This document shows, piece by piece, positions 34,001-45,967 of a stretch of 64,000 bases of DNA. Source of the DNA: Setoptus koraiensis. Lineage: Eukaryota > Arthropoda. Both the position numbers and the translations under genes were made by a program. Positions within the stretch are counted from its first letter, which is position 1, and each line of letters opens with the position of its first letter. Below the pieces are notes generated by a model. It was not told the origin of the DNA, searched no databases, and saw only the letters and a program-made list of their open reading frames with translations. Location of the stretch: assembly GCA_048013815.1 (NCBI GenBank), contig CM106585.1, positions 17,608,001 to 17,672,000 on the forward strand. Direction: 5' to 3'.

Positions 34001-35752
34001 AATAATAAACATTTTTTAACAAATAAATCCCTTTGTTGTGTCACTGATAATGTGAGCTCAATAAATAGTGAGAGGCAGCACAATTTGGGTGAGCTCGTTG
34101 CAATAATAACATTTGGCAATATTTCGCGACGCATCACAATGTTTCACGATATTTCACCATGTTTCACAATATCGAATGCGATCAAACAAACACCCTTATC
34201 CACAATGTATTACAACAATGTAATACATTGTACGCATAATATGATAAGTGGGCATTTCATTGAGCTTTGTTTGCTGTCAGCGATTTTGACGTCCGCTCAT
34301 TTTTACCTGGCCTCATTTTGACGTGCGCCGATTTTGCCAAACTGGCCACCGTCACTGTCCATTGTCGGTGGCCAGTTTGTCACTCGCCTGGCAACATTTA
34401 CATTTGTTACGTTTGTAGTTAATTGTGGCTGCCGATTGTCGATCAGTTGGTTCAACCGATTCAACGGCCCCAACAAACTCCAACTAGCTAATTGTACAAG
34501 TTGCGACTCACAAGTTGTGGGTGATTGGCGCAAAATGTGATTTGCGTTCGAGACAAAGTTTGAAATTTTGAATGCACGGTATACCGTTGGCAGCAAACAC
34601 TCACCATCGGATATTGGGCATGCTGACAAATGCGATTTTTTTTTTGTGAAAAGTGAGCTAAAAGTTGGCGCCAAATGGTCAATTGGTCAATTGTCGATGC
34701 GTGCAGTTTTGTCAGTGTGTCGCTATTGTGTGTCAGTGTAACGCTATTGAGAGTCGGCTACAAAACGCTTGCTCATCAACAATAACAGGTGATTGTTGTT
34801 GGATGGAGACAAGTGCAAATGAGTTTGGCCTGCATTTGCATGACGCCAGCGCGTTATCAGCGCCATTAAAGGGGGCCCAACTTGACCTTTTGGCGGCCGC
34901 TTTCGCTTGGGTATTTGTAAGGGCGCCAGATAAGGGCTCTACAAATAGCGTAGCGGGCAAAATAATGCAAATTGGGCTAGCGAAATGCAGCGAGCGTTCG
35001 CCGATACCGCCGATTTTGGCGGCGCTGCCGATGCTGCCGATAGTGTCGATAATGCCGGCTCAACGACATATCGGCCAGCATAACGGCGCCCAGGCGACTA
35101 GCGGCCAAATGCAAATTAGTCGCGAGCCTGGCCAGACCTCTGGCTGTTGGCCGTTGGCTGGCTGGCTGGCTGGCTGGCCGGCTGGCTGGGATGATAAGTG
35201 GACGATCAATTATTCCATCTTTATCCCGTTGCTATATCTATTTCGGTGTCGCCGTGCCACGGCACCACAACGGCGACGGCAAACAAACAAACACTGACCG
35301 TCGCTCAATGAGGCCCGGTGTCTGATTGGGCCGATGGCCATATATTGCTGCTCGCTTGGCTCGCTTGGCTCGCTCGCTCATTGAGAGCTCACGTGGGGCC
35401 AGGCTGGCGAGCTCGCTCAACGTACATGAGCGACAATATGAGGCCAGCGCATAGGTGAGCGGTGATTGCATGATTCAATGACTATCTATTCAAATGATTT
35501 GGTCGCCGCACACACACACACAGTGACAAATGGCCCCTGGCTTGGCCGCCAAATCAGTTTGGCCAATCTAAGTGTGTCTCGGTCATTAGGAATAGGCTAT
35601 AAATTTGCATACTGTTGGCATTATTTGACAGGCCTTTCGTTACAATATGGCACTGTCATTGTGGCGCGTCCGTGTACGTGTGCGCTTGTGTGTATTCATT
35701 TATGTGTATACACACACTTGCTAGTTACAACGCACACGCACGCACAAATGGT

Positions 35753-35793
35753 GAAACGGTCAAATGGTCAAATGGTCAAATGGTCAAATGGTT
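35753..35793. repeat. 8-bp CAAATGGT repeat
   Basis: Four exact copies and one variant. Confidence 0.85.
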
Positions 35794-35987
35794 GGTTTGT
35801 TTGTGTTGCATCATAGGAGCATCATAGGAGCGTCTTGAATAGAATGGGAGCGACAACATTGAATAAGAGTTGCGACAACAATGGTTACAATGAATCGCTA
35901 ATGGTGCCAGCAACTGTGTTGCAAATCACAAATGCCGTCCCTCTGTGGCCCTGTCTCTCTGCGCCTCTTTGCCTCTGTCCCTCTGGC

Positions 35988-36080
35988 GGCCGGTCAGTCC
36001 GCCGGTCAGTCCGTTCAACAGTCCGCCGGTCAGTCCGTCCCTCTGTCGGCCGGTCAGTCCGTCCGTCCGTCCGTCGTTAG
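35988..36080. repeat. GGCCGGTCAGTCCGTCC repeat cluster
   Basis: Irregular copies of CCGGTCAGTCCG, ending in a pure GTCC run. Confidence 0.75.
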
Positions 36081-37560
36081 CTGGCCAAGGCAACATGACG
36101 TAACACACACAGTGATAAACTAAGCACGAGCACACTTACAGACATTTGAGCCATGAAATGTCTCTATTTGACAACCATCCGTCGGCATAACAACGATAAT
36201 ATCTATTATAGGTGCCATAGGCAATATTCAGTGTGTTCGCATGCACAGATTGTGTTACATCACTTGTGATGATGATAATAATAATAATGTGAATGTGAAT
36301 GTCGGACGCGCGCGTGATAAGAGAGACACACACATTTGATATGCCAGTTATCTTGATGCTGGCACGCCGAGCTCACGCCGACGGGCCCCAAGTATCGAGC
36401 TTTATTATTATGGGCCATCAAGAATTTGTTGTTGTCTCTGTTGTTGTCTCACCGATACACGATATGTTAGTTATGTTGTTGTGTGTGAGTGTGTTATAAC
36501 TCCATTCGAGCACTTGAACTGCCCTTGTCTCACTTGTCCCATGCACGCCGACATGATCTCTCGCAATCTTGTCAGATCTGACCAACTTGTGACCAACTTG
36601 TGACGCAACTTGCGAGCCTCAACTTGTCAGGCCAATCGAGGGTCACTCGCTACATGCGCTATTAGCGTATTTGTTTTGTATTTGTCGTTGTTGTGGTGCA
36701 CAATTCACCAACTTGAACATTACGGCCACTTGGCCCTTGCAACACACTCAATGATGATGATGATGATGATCCACTTATACATGTTTGCCAACCCCATTGT
36801 TAGCTCCATTGTTGCTCCACAAGCATTGTCATAACGTCATATCGCTGGCCAGTCGCCAGTCGCCATTCGCCATTCGCTTGTCCAGTGGCCAGGTAACCGA
36901 GCTAGCTAACTGTTGGCGGCACAACTCGTAAGTAACTGCTGATGCGGCTGCCACTGCTTATCGCCTGCTAATGACACAACGACAAAACAACTTTTCCTAG
37001 TTTATTCTGCTATTATGTAATACAATACGATATGTAAATAGTGATTTTCTATGCTATGAGCGCATTGTTTGTTGTTATTAGTGCGTAATAATTTGGCGAC
37101 AGCACGCACACACAATTAACATGACAATATTGGCCTAACAAACATTGTAAGACCAACATTGGCCATTGTTGTTGCACAACACAGTTATTATATATCTATT
37201 ATACACGTTTTATTATACACTACAAGTATTATACTAGTATCGCATGTATTACACGTGTAATCAATCGGTTGTTGACTCGTTCAACAGTGCTTGCATAATA
37301 GCCTGTTATGCTGATTGCGAGCACAGCTGATTGGTCTCTTGATGGTACGATCATTAGACGATTGATTATGGCAGTAATCGCTAATTAGTGCCGCTGCATG
37401 ATCAAGACAGCGAGCACTAGTTATTGGTGCAGTGTACAAACAACTAGTATTATAAACTATAACTCGTGCAACAGTAAAATGGTTGCAATCGTCAAGTTGT
37501 CAGCACTAGATTGTATCAGACAACAACAATTGATTGCCAGCGCCCCACTACCAATACACT

Positions 37561-37658
37561 GCAGTAGTGGCAGTAGTGGCAGTAGTGGCAGTAGTGGCAG
37601 TAGTGGCAGTAGTGGCAGTAGTGGCAGTAGTGGCAGTAGTGGCAGTAGTGACAGTAGT
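37561..37658. repeat. 9-bp GGCAGTAGT minisatellite, about 10 copies
   Basis: Ten near-identical nonamers, the most regular array in the spacer. All frames stay open through it, which creates false open frames on both strands. Confidence 0.93.
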
Positions 37659-40010
37659 ACACGTAGTAGTGAAAAACAAATCAATTGATGATCTAGCTTG
37701 TTGTCTGTATGTCGTTGAACGTGTGAGAACACTTTGCACGCGTTTCATTGACAATTGTGAGCGCTTGTTGATTAGATTTACTGTCACAAATGTCACTGCA
37801 ACTGCGCCCCACACTAATGGGTGCCTCCAAACTATACTAACATTATGAACAATATACTACAAACAACTGTATACAAACCTATACGTCTATACGTGCCGAT
37901 GAGCGTAACACACTATCGTGCTCATATAATCGTGTCACCATTATATCAATAAACAACAACAACAAGCAACCGATTAAACTGTGTCATTGGGCCACTGGGC
38001 AAAACATTAGCTTGGCATGAGTAAATTTTTGTGAATAAGCCAGTCGCAAACAATTCACACTCGTCAATACAATCGAGCGGTGAAGGTCAGTTGACTTTTT
38101 GGCCGATAGTTACATAGTTGTCATAACGATGGCCGATAGTTAGATAGTGAGCAAGCACTGTTTGTTTAATCAACGCTCATTTGCAACCAAAGTAACAACA
38201 ATTTATTTAATGTAACAGTTGCAGATAGATAAGTCATCCACACGCAAGATAAATTTGTATAAATATTGTCACTCGCCTCTCACAACTTGCATCAAGAGCA
38301 ACACTGAGGCCAAATTTTAGAAACAATTTCCGACACAACATTAGTTTATTAGTGCGCCGATAGACTCATCAACTGGGCGTTGCGCATCCGTTTATTTTGG
38401 CAAGCCAAACGAGCAATTTAGAGACTATGCACAACTATGCCCGTCATGTTATCTGGCCGTGATCTTGTTTTGGATAAACAATCGCCTACAATATTTTTGG
38501 ATTCATTTCTCCTTCTGACAGGTGAACAGTGAAGAGAGTGCATAAGTGTGTATTGCGCATAGCATTCCGGTTATCTAATGCGAGATCTTTCCACTTCTTT
38601 CAACATTTGTTTAGAGAGGCGCGCAAGTTTGCCACTTTCTCTGCTCCCTTCTGCCATCTCGCTTTTCAGTTCACTTTTTCTTTTCACTTTTCACTCACAA
38701 GTCAGCTATAGAATTCTTGTAAGCGCATAAATGAACACACACATACACAATCGCCATTAATATCTCAGACGGCGTGCCAGATAATTCCAAGGCGAAAAGT
38801 TTTGGCCACGCCAGAGTCGGTTTCGCATCACGAAAGCCGAACAAGCAAGCCACTGTTTGGCTTTGTCCGGTGGATAGTGGGATAGTCGGCTACTGGGATG
38901 ATGGGATAGCGGAATAGCGGCATAGTCGGACAGTGTGCATGTGCAGATAATGGAGGACAACAACAAATGCAAAGATCAATGTTGCCCTCATTGGCGAAAA
39001 GCAAGCATAAGGCAAGTTTATATAATCAGCGAATTTTCACAACTTGTAATCTCAGACAATTTTCTCGCCAGCAGTTTCTATGAAAAGAAAATGGGTCTGA
39101 TGATGGTGGCACACAGTGGCTAACAAACAGCAACATGAATCATCGTTAGCAAAGTGCTTGAATAAAGAGACAATGCACTCTATATGTCTCAGCAGAATAG
39201 ACACCACGCAGTCTCTCAAGACTGCTTTCTTGAATTCGCCAATAACCCATTAATATGAAGAGTCAAGCAATGTTAACTGGGTGCCTTGCTGTTGATGTTG
39301 CTGTTGTTGTTGTTGTTGCTGGTGAGGACTAGTTGAAAATCATCATCGCTCAGCTGACATCATCCATTCAATAGATTCTCTTTGGCTATAGAGGCACTCT
39401 AAATGATGATCAAGTCAATGATTAACCAAAGACTTTATTATAAACAGACAAAAGCCAACTTGTGACACAGTTAGTGAGCGAGCGAGTATTACTTAAGTTT
39501 GAGTAGTCACAACGATAATTGATGATGGCAAAACATCACATCATGACTACAAACTGATATTGTTCAACCAACTGTGTGTGTGTGTGTGTGTGTGTGCGCC
39601 ATAGCGACGTTGGATAACAACAATCAATGTGAAAGATAAATTATTGACTTTGTAGAAAGACGCTCTTTATTTGGTGCGTAACAGCAGGGTTAAAATCTTC
39701 GTTTCGAAGGACTTTACACATCCCCTTGAAGTGTGTTGCTCTATATTATTTATGATCAGAGTTAATGATCTGACGAAGAGTAACATAGTAGTAGTCGCAA
39801 GATACACAACAAAGTTATATACATTTATATACGTTTATCAACATGGATTGATATGTTGATATGCATGATTGAAATGGGCAACTTATTGGGTGCTTTAATC
39901 AATTTGTTTCAATTGTACAGTGCTAGTTGAAATGCTTTTAAAAAGAGTTATCACGAAGAACTCTTTCTGGATCAACCGATTGTCTCCATCACGACATGGC
40001 CCGATAATAT

Positions 40011-43000
40011 TCAATTACATACTTGATTCTTTGACATGTTATGCGGGTTATAGGCTAACGCATTGGTAGAATTGTATATTTTGGTTATACCAATTAGTCG
40101 ATCAGCCAGCTCGTACATGTTATTCCTCAAGGAGATTACGAGAAATTGAGTGTCCTTAGTTTTCTCTTTTATATAATGGGCAATAATAGACACATTCTTG
40201 AAATCTAATGCAGCGTCTATCTCGTCCATGACATACAGAGGCGATGGTTTATACAAATGTAGAGCTAATATTAGCGCCAAAGATGAGAGGGTTTTCTCGC
40301 CACCAGACAATTTTGTTATTGGGCCCCATGTTTTCTTTGGAGGTCTGACTTTAAACTCTATACCTTCGAGGAACGGATCCAAACTATCACATTGTATTAA
40401 TTCCGCTGAGCCGCCCTTGGATGTAATTGTCTCATAGATCATAGCCAAATGTTTATTGATTTCCACGAAGCCGACCTCAAACTCCTTATGTCTCATGTCC
40501 TTTACTTGTTCATAAGCCTTACGGTGGTCATCACGACGCTCAGTAACCTCGTTTAATTCTCTGGTTCGCTCGATATAAAGAGCCTGCTTCTGTCTATACT
40601 GCTCTATCGCCGCAATGTTAGGCTTTAATTTTTTGATTTCCTTATCAAGATGCTCAATATTCTTCGTCAATTGATTAATGTCTAAATCTTCAACATTTTC
40701 ATCCTCGTCTTCCGCAAGGCTTGTGAGATCTACACCTTCAATCGTATTGGGTTTGAGATTGGCGATCATTGATGACCATTTAGCCACGTCACGCTCTTTC
40801 TCCTCTACTTTCTTCTTCAATTGATCTGCTTTATGCTTGATATCCAAGTTATCACTGAGAAGGTTTGCTTCTTGCTCTTTCATTTTGTTCAACTCTACCT
40901 GGGATGCTTTCAATCTGCCATTTATTTCCTCCTTCTTGGATTTTATCTCTTGGCGCTCATTATCGATTGATTCTAGTTCCTCTCGAATCTTGTGTCGCCT
41001 TTCTTTAAGTTGTATGAGTAAAGTTTTACTTTCTGCTATTTCCTGTTCACACTGATCTATTTTTTCTTTACATTTTTCGATAGAACGGGCGGCAGTTTTT
41101 TTACCTGCCTCAGCTTTAGAGATTGCAAATGAGGCGTTTTCTAAATCTTTCTTGAGCTGTTGTACTTTTCTTTCAGCTGGTCCAATTTTTCCCGATATAA
41201 TAGATTTGATCTGTTGGTTGATCTCGTCCACTTTGTCCTCGAGAACTTTGGAATCCTTTTTCAGATTGTCGTAGTTCTTCTGCAATTTATCGATCTCCTT
41301 CTCAAGGGCACTCTTCTTCTTTTCATCTGGTTTCACCTGTTCCAATCTTATCTTGGATTCTTCTATGGCTGTCCTTAAGCTGGAAACAGTTTTACCAATC
41401 TCATCGACCTCCATCTCGAATTTTGGCTTTTGGTTTCTCATAATCTCATTATCTCTTTTTGCTTTTTCAATGTCAGCCTCAAGTCTATCATGTTCTACTT
41501 TCAGTATGGACAATTTTTCCGAATAATCATGGGCTTCGTTTTCTAGCCGCTCTAAATCTTGGGCACTCAATCCTGTTGCTAAACTGGTTCGACGGCTATC
41601 ACTCGATAAGGCCATCTTACCTGATATAGGTTGACCTCCACCCGACATTGTACCAGAAATCTCTATCAACTGACCTCTCAATGTAACTACTCTCCATTTT
41701 CGACCGCCATAGGCGATTTTTCGTGCTAGATCCAAACTATCGACAACGAGAGTATCGCGAAGAAGGGCAGAAAATGCAGGCACGTAATCTTCATCATCAA
41801 TTTCGATTAAGTCTATCAAGCGTTCGGCAGGCTCGTCGAAGTCAAAATCTGCATGTCGCCATTTTTGTTGCTTATCCAAAGCGGTGAAAACGGCTCGACC
41901 TATGTCGTTTTTCTTCAAGTATTCTATGCACTTTTTGGAGGTTTCAACATTATTAGTAAGTATCTTGTCCAACTGGCTTCCTGCTGCTGTAGATATCGCA
42001 ATATCGTACTTTTTGCTAATATATGCAAGATCTCCCAATCTTCCGAATATACCTGTGAGATGGCCTTTCTTCTTCTGATCCATAAGTCGTGATAGTACAC
42101 GATTTCTAGATTCTTTGGCATGGTGGGCACTTTTGGCTTGGTTTATAGTTTGCATGACTTGTGTACGTTTCGCGTCAAGTTCGTTCCTTTGAGTTCTGAT
42201 GTTTTTCATTTTTTCTATACTTGACTCAATTCTTCTTTCACTTGCAGGAAGATCTGTGTCGAAGCCCTCAACAAGTTTCTGTTTCTCTTCTAATTTGACC
42301 AAACTACTTCGTAACTCTGATTCTAGCGAGGCCAATTTTGATCTCTCCTGGCGTTCCGCTAAAAGATACTGATCAAGATCTGATTTTTTCAAGTCGACGG
42401 CAGATTTAGCTTCATTGATGGCTTTTTGTAGATTTAATAGTTCTGACTCGTACTTTTCCTTGTCTTCTCTCAATGGTCTTACGTCCTCTTCTAAGGTACC
42501 TCGCTGAACACTGAGATCGTCTTCGGCTGCAGTGAATAGAGCTTCAAGTTCTTTCTGTTTGACTAGACTTTCTTCGATCTGCTTATCAAGTAACGGAATT
42601 TGATCACTAGTTTCCTTGAGAAGATCTTCAGCGGCGTTCTTATCGAATACAAGCTTTTTTCCTTTTTCTTTGGTGTTGGTATTCTTAGTTCTGTTTTGCT
42701 CACCTTCTTTTTCCAAAGATTTGTATGTTTCGTTCAAGGTTTCAAACTGTTTAGATAGGACCTCGTTTTCTTTGTTGATTTCGTCGCACTCTTGTTGTTT
42801 CAATTTCTGGCCCTCCTTGAGTTCGTTGACTTGCTGAAGGGCCTCTTTGAGGGTTTCTTCGGCTTTTGAGCGTTCTGCTTCGACTTCATCACATATACTC
42901 TGGGCTTTTGCTTTATGTTTCTGATAAAGAATTTTTTGGCGTTCCATTAATTTATTTTCAAAGCTGAGAAACTTGATCGCTTCATTTCTGACTTTTTCGA

Positions 43001-43805
43001 GCTTATCCAATTCTTTTTTCACCAGTTTTTGCCTGGTTGTCTTCTCAGACCAGAGTTCATTTAGCTCGTCAACTCGCTCTTGGATTTTCTCTAATGGTGC
43101 TTTCAATCTTGTTGTTCCAATCATTTCTTCAAGGAATTCTAACATACCAGATTCGTTTTCATTTTCAGCTTTAGGTTTCATAAGCGATATTTGTTCGACT
43201 TCTCCCTGTAAGATAAGAAAACGGTTGTATCTGAGATCAATGCCACGAGATTGTAATAGTTGTGAAACTTTTTTGAATTGTACTCTGTCATCATTTATGC
43301 AATAGTAAGAAGAATTGTCTTTATGAGCTGTTCTGGAGATTGTGAATTCCGTGCCCTCAATGATATCCATCTCAAATTCGTGTTTGTCGTGAATGTAAGC
43401 AAAATGGACGGTCACCGTACAATCTCTACAATTGGGATAGGTGTCTGAATTGTGAATGAGTAATGAAAGCTTTTTGAGTCTCAATTTTTGCGCTCTATAA
43501 CCGAAAACAAATAACAAGGCATCAATAACATTGGACTTGCCGCTCCCATTGGGACCAACGATGGCTGAAAAACATTTGTGGAGCGGACCTAAAGATTGTG
43601 TTCCTCCGTATGATTTGAAATTTCTTATGACAATCTTTGTGATAACAAGACGTTGTCCGTCTTGAGAACCAGTGTGCTTGGGTGGCGGGGGCACATAAAT
43701 ATCTCCGCACACTTTGTGGCACGCGTCCTCTTTTCCTTCGACGTCGTACTCGTCCTCTTCCTCCTCGAAGGATTCATCGTTGGCTGGTTGGTCCGCCACA
43801 GTCAT
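40011..43805 (-). CDS. SMC4: SMC4, condensin ATPase subunit
   Basis: Single-exon protein of 1264 residues, close to human SMC4 (1288). Condensin's SMC2/SMC4 dimer compacts mitotic chromosomes. An acidic N-terminus leads to VPPPP and QRLVITKIVIRNFKSYGG, the SMC4-type start, then Walker A GPNGSGKS (84-91). Coiled coil follows, then the hinge at about 580-720 (LTGIFGRLGDLA to SGTMSGGGQP) and a second coiled coil. The ABC signature LSGGEKTLSSLALILALH starts at 1166, followed by Walker B PLYVMDEIDAALD. FLILQGEVEQISLMKPK is also SMC4-like. All catalytic motifs look intact. The gene is head-to-head with the RING gene, 888 bases apart. A 3.8 kb coding region without introns fits the intron-poor style of this neighbourhood. 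Confidence 0.97.
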   Translation of the reverse strand: MTVADQPANDESFEEEEDEYDVEGKEDACHKVCGDIYVPPPPKHTGSQDGQRLVITKIVIRNFKSYGGTQSLGPLHKCFSAIVGPNGSGKSNVIDALLFVFGYRAQKLRLKKLSLLIHNSDTYPNCRDCTVTVHFAYIHDKHEFEMDIIEGTEFTISRTAHKDNSSYYCINDDRVQFKKVSQLLQSRGIDLRYNRFLILQGEVEQISLMKPKAENENESGMLEFLEEMIGTTRLKAPLEKIQERVDELNELWSEKTTRQKLVKKELDKLEKVRNEAIKFLSFENKLMERQKILYQKHKAKAQSICDEVEAERSKAEETLKEALQQVNELKEGQKLKQQECDEINKENEVLSKQFETLNETYKSLEKEGEQNRTKNTNTKEKGKKLVFDKNAAEDLLKETSDQIPLLDKQIEESLVKQKELEALFTAAEDDLSVQRGTLEEDVRPLREDKEKYESELLNLQKAINEAKSAVDLKKSDLDQYLLAERQERSKLASLESELRSSLVKLEEKQKLVEGFDTDLPASERRIESSIEKMKNIRTQRNELDAKRTQVMQTINQAKSAHHAKESRNRVLSRLMDQKKKGHLTGIFGRLGDLAYISKKYDIAISTAAGSQLDKILTNNVETSKKCIEYLKKNDIGRAVFTALDKQQKWRHADFDFDEPAERLIDLIEIDDEDYVPAFSALLRDTLVVDSLDLARKIAYGGRKWRVVTLRGQLIEISGTMSGGGQPISGKMALSSDSRRTSLATGLSAQDLERLENEAHDYSEKLSILKVEHDRLEADIEKAKRDNEIMRNQKPKFEMEVDEIGKTVSSLRTAIEESKIRLEQVKPDEKKKSALEKEIDKLQKNYDNLKKDSKVLEDKVDEINQQIKSIISGKIGPAERKVQQLKKDLENASFAISKAEAGKKTAARSIEKCKEKIDQCEQEIAESKTLLIQLKERRHKIREELESIDNERQEIKSKKEEINGRLKASQVELNKMKEQEANLLSDNLDIKHKADQLKKKVEEKERDVAKWSSMIANLKPNTIEGVDLTSLAEDEDENVEDLDINQLTKNIEHLDKEIKKLKPNIAAIEQYRQKQALYIERTRELNEVTERRDDHRKAYEQVKDMRHKEFEVGFVEINKHLAMIYETITSKGGSAELIQCDSLDPFLEGIEFKVRPPKKTWGPITKLSGGEKTLSSLALILALHLYKPSPLYVMDEIDAALDFKNVSIIAHYIKEKTKDTQFLVISLRNNMYELADRLIGITKIYNSTNALAYNPHNMSKNQVCN

Positions 43806-44693
43806 GTTCGGTATAAAACTATCTTGTATTAATAATATGACTACAATAAATCTCGTCGATGCAAATCTAAAATCTTCTAGGACAACAATTGCTTGATTAT
43901 GCGCCTCACTTATCTCATGACGTGTTGAATTTTTCGGCCTGCCTCAAGTATTAGGTCATAGCGACAGAATAAGGTTGGTTGAAAAGTGGTAGAGTGTTTC
44001 GTAATTTATGTTTTATTTCCTGCTAATTATGACAATAAAAACAGATAGACAAAATACTATTGCGTGTAGTAGATTACTTCATTCATGTGTACGAGTTGGA
44101 GAACAAGTTTTAACGGTTAACAAACAGATAATGAATAAGCGCGCTGATTATGCTTTGTGATACATTTGCGGCGCGTAGTTTAAAAAAGAAAAAAATCAGG
44201 GGAGCTGTCTCCCTCGTTTCCCATGTCCCGTCTAACCCCACAATAGGAGCTTTCTCCCGGCCTCCCTCAATCTCTAAAAAATCCACACTTGGCTCCGAAC
44301 TGCACAAGTGAATTCATAACAACTTGCTCTTCTGTTTACAAAACGGATATGAATAGTTGCTTGAATACATATTCACATTAAACTGTTATTATTCATGAAT
44401 CTCTTACGAAAGAGAAAGAGAGTGTTCGCTCGCGATTCGCAGATCGGCCTCGTTCCAGTTCAAATTTTGCGCAATAGCTCGCATGAAAACACTTTTGTGT
44501 CAATTGAAACGCTGCATTGCAATACAATCAAGAACAATATTAGAAAGCAACACTTTTTGATTTGTTTCTTGTGTGATATAATATTATTACTACTATTATT
44601 ATTATTAAATTTGCAATTTTATCTCTATTCTAGGAATTCCTCTCTGAAGATTATTATTAGAGCACGAATTGCTAATAGAATATATATCCAATC
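43806..44693. other. divergent intergenic region SMC4 / RNF126-like
   Basis: 888 bases between two start codons on opposite strands; it should contain both promoters, or one shared one. AT-rich, with no clear element and no coding exon. Confidence 0.6.
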
Positions 44694-45916
44694 ATGCGTT
44701 ATTACTGTCATCATTGTCACAGTCAGATTAGCGCCGAGGATTTATTACCAGATTTCACATGCCCCAATTGCCAATCGGGTTTTGTTGAGGAGATAACTAT
44801 TACACAGGCATCGAGGCGAAGCTCAAATGATCGATCATCATCTAGAGATGATGGGACGGGCTTAGGTTCGTCCAGGATATCAAGTGATGAATACTCAGAC
44901 GATAACAGTGACGCAGAATTAATGGAGGCTGTTGGAGCTCCTCTCGCTCATCTTTTTGGTCTATATGAGCAGCGTATGTCTGCAAATAACCCGCAACAAC
45001 CACAGGGAAGCACATCAGCGTCCACTGAAGCCACTACTGCCCCGGATGTCTTGACCGGAGTAGCCCGGTCTGCATCGACATCAGCCGATCCACATGCACA
45101 TCGATTCATAATCAGAGCGCCTGTTCAAAACAGAGGTCAACGTAGCCGATCACAAGATCAAGCACTATTAAATGATTCTACATTAGTAGATGTATTATCA
45201 GAATTTATAAATCATGCACCACCGTTCGGAAACCGTTTCACAGGCTCCTCAAATGCTGGCCAATCAAATAGTAGCGGAGTTCAAACACCAGCTGGACGTG
45301 GCTTGATAAACATAGATGTACCATTACCTTTATTCTTACATAGTAGCCCAGGTGATTACGCCTGGGGAAACTCGGGGTTCGATGCAGTTATTACACAACT
45401 TTTGAATAACCTTGATGGTACTAGTAGTGGACCACCCCCTATGCCGAAAGAACAGGTAGACGAACTGCCTACTGTAAAAATAAGTGAGGAACAAGTTTCA
45501 AAACAAGGTTTACAATGTACAGTATGCATGGAAGATTTTCGTATTGGAGAAAGTGCCCGCCAATTGCCTTGTGAACACACATTTCACCAGGACTGTATAA
45601 TACCATGGCTAGCTATTGTAAGTAAAAATATTTTGAAATAATATTTATGATAATAATTGACCAAAAACTTGACTAACATTTATATTTTATCCTCTATATA
45701 AAGCACGCTTCATGTCCAATATGTAGGAAAACGTTTGGAGTCCTCCCCGGTGCTGCAAGTTCACAACAACGGGCCATTCAGACAACTGGCCCTGCAAGCA
45801 CCAGTTTAGATATTACAAGTCACCCCTCGACCATTGTGTCAACTTCAAACTCCGATAGTCACGCAACTCCAGATCCATCGCACAACTATGATTACACTGA
45901 GGATGATTGTGACTGA
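44694..45916 (+). CDS. RNF126: RNF126/RNF115-type RING E3 ubiquitin ligase, two exons
   Basis: Exons 44694-45617 and 45704-45916, with an 86-base intron (GTAAGT...AAAG, phase 0), give 378 residues. An N-terminal zinc ribbon uses C5, C8, C23 and C26 (YYCHHCHSQI...FTCPNCQSGF), typical of RNF126/RNF115, which recognise ubiquitin and BAG6-bound clients. The C3H2C3 RING is C275, C278, C293, H295, H298, C301, C312 and C315. The intron falls between the sixth and seventh zinc ligands, so the unspliced frame would lack a complete RING. The middle is S/T/N-rich. The tail is acidic, ending in YDYTEDDCD. RNF126 and RNF115 cannot be separated; insects usually have one gene. Confidence 0.92.
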
Positions 45917-45937
45917 CAAAATTCATTCTTTAAAAAA

Positions 45938-45946
45938 TTTAATAAA
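45938..45946. terminator. overlapping polyadenylation signals on both strands
   Basis: Plus-strand AATAAA at 45941-45946 (for the RING gene) overlaps minus-strand ATTAAA at 45938-45943 (for the XK-related gene). Both lie in the 51-base gap between the two convergent stop codons. Confidence 0.55.
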
Positions 45947-45967
45947 TCATTATAATTTAGTTAGTCA

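Larger units (their letters stand above)
33908..40010. other. 6.1 kb gene-free spacer
   Basis: Lies between the receptor's 3' end and the 3' end of SMC4. No frame resembles a known protein. A 12-base inverted repeat with 6-base loop occurs at 34202-34231 (ACAATGTATTAC). A run of GATAG-like words (38868-38935) and several tandem arrays are present. Confidence 0.6.

Noticed and set aside
38757-38972. 71-codon minus-strand frame ending in RRLRY, reminiscent of a short neuropeptide
   Set aside because: No signal peptide, no amidation Gly or dibasic cleavage site after the motif, and an isolated position.
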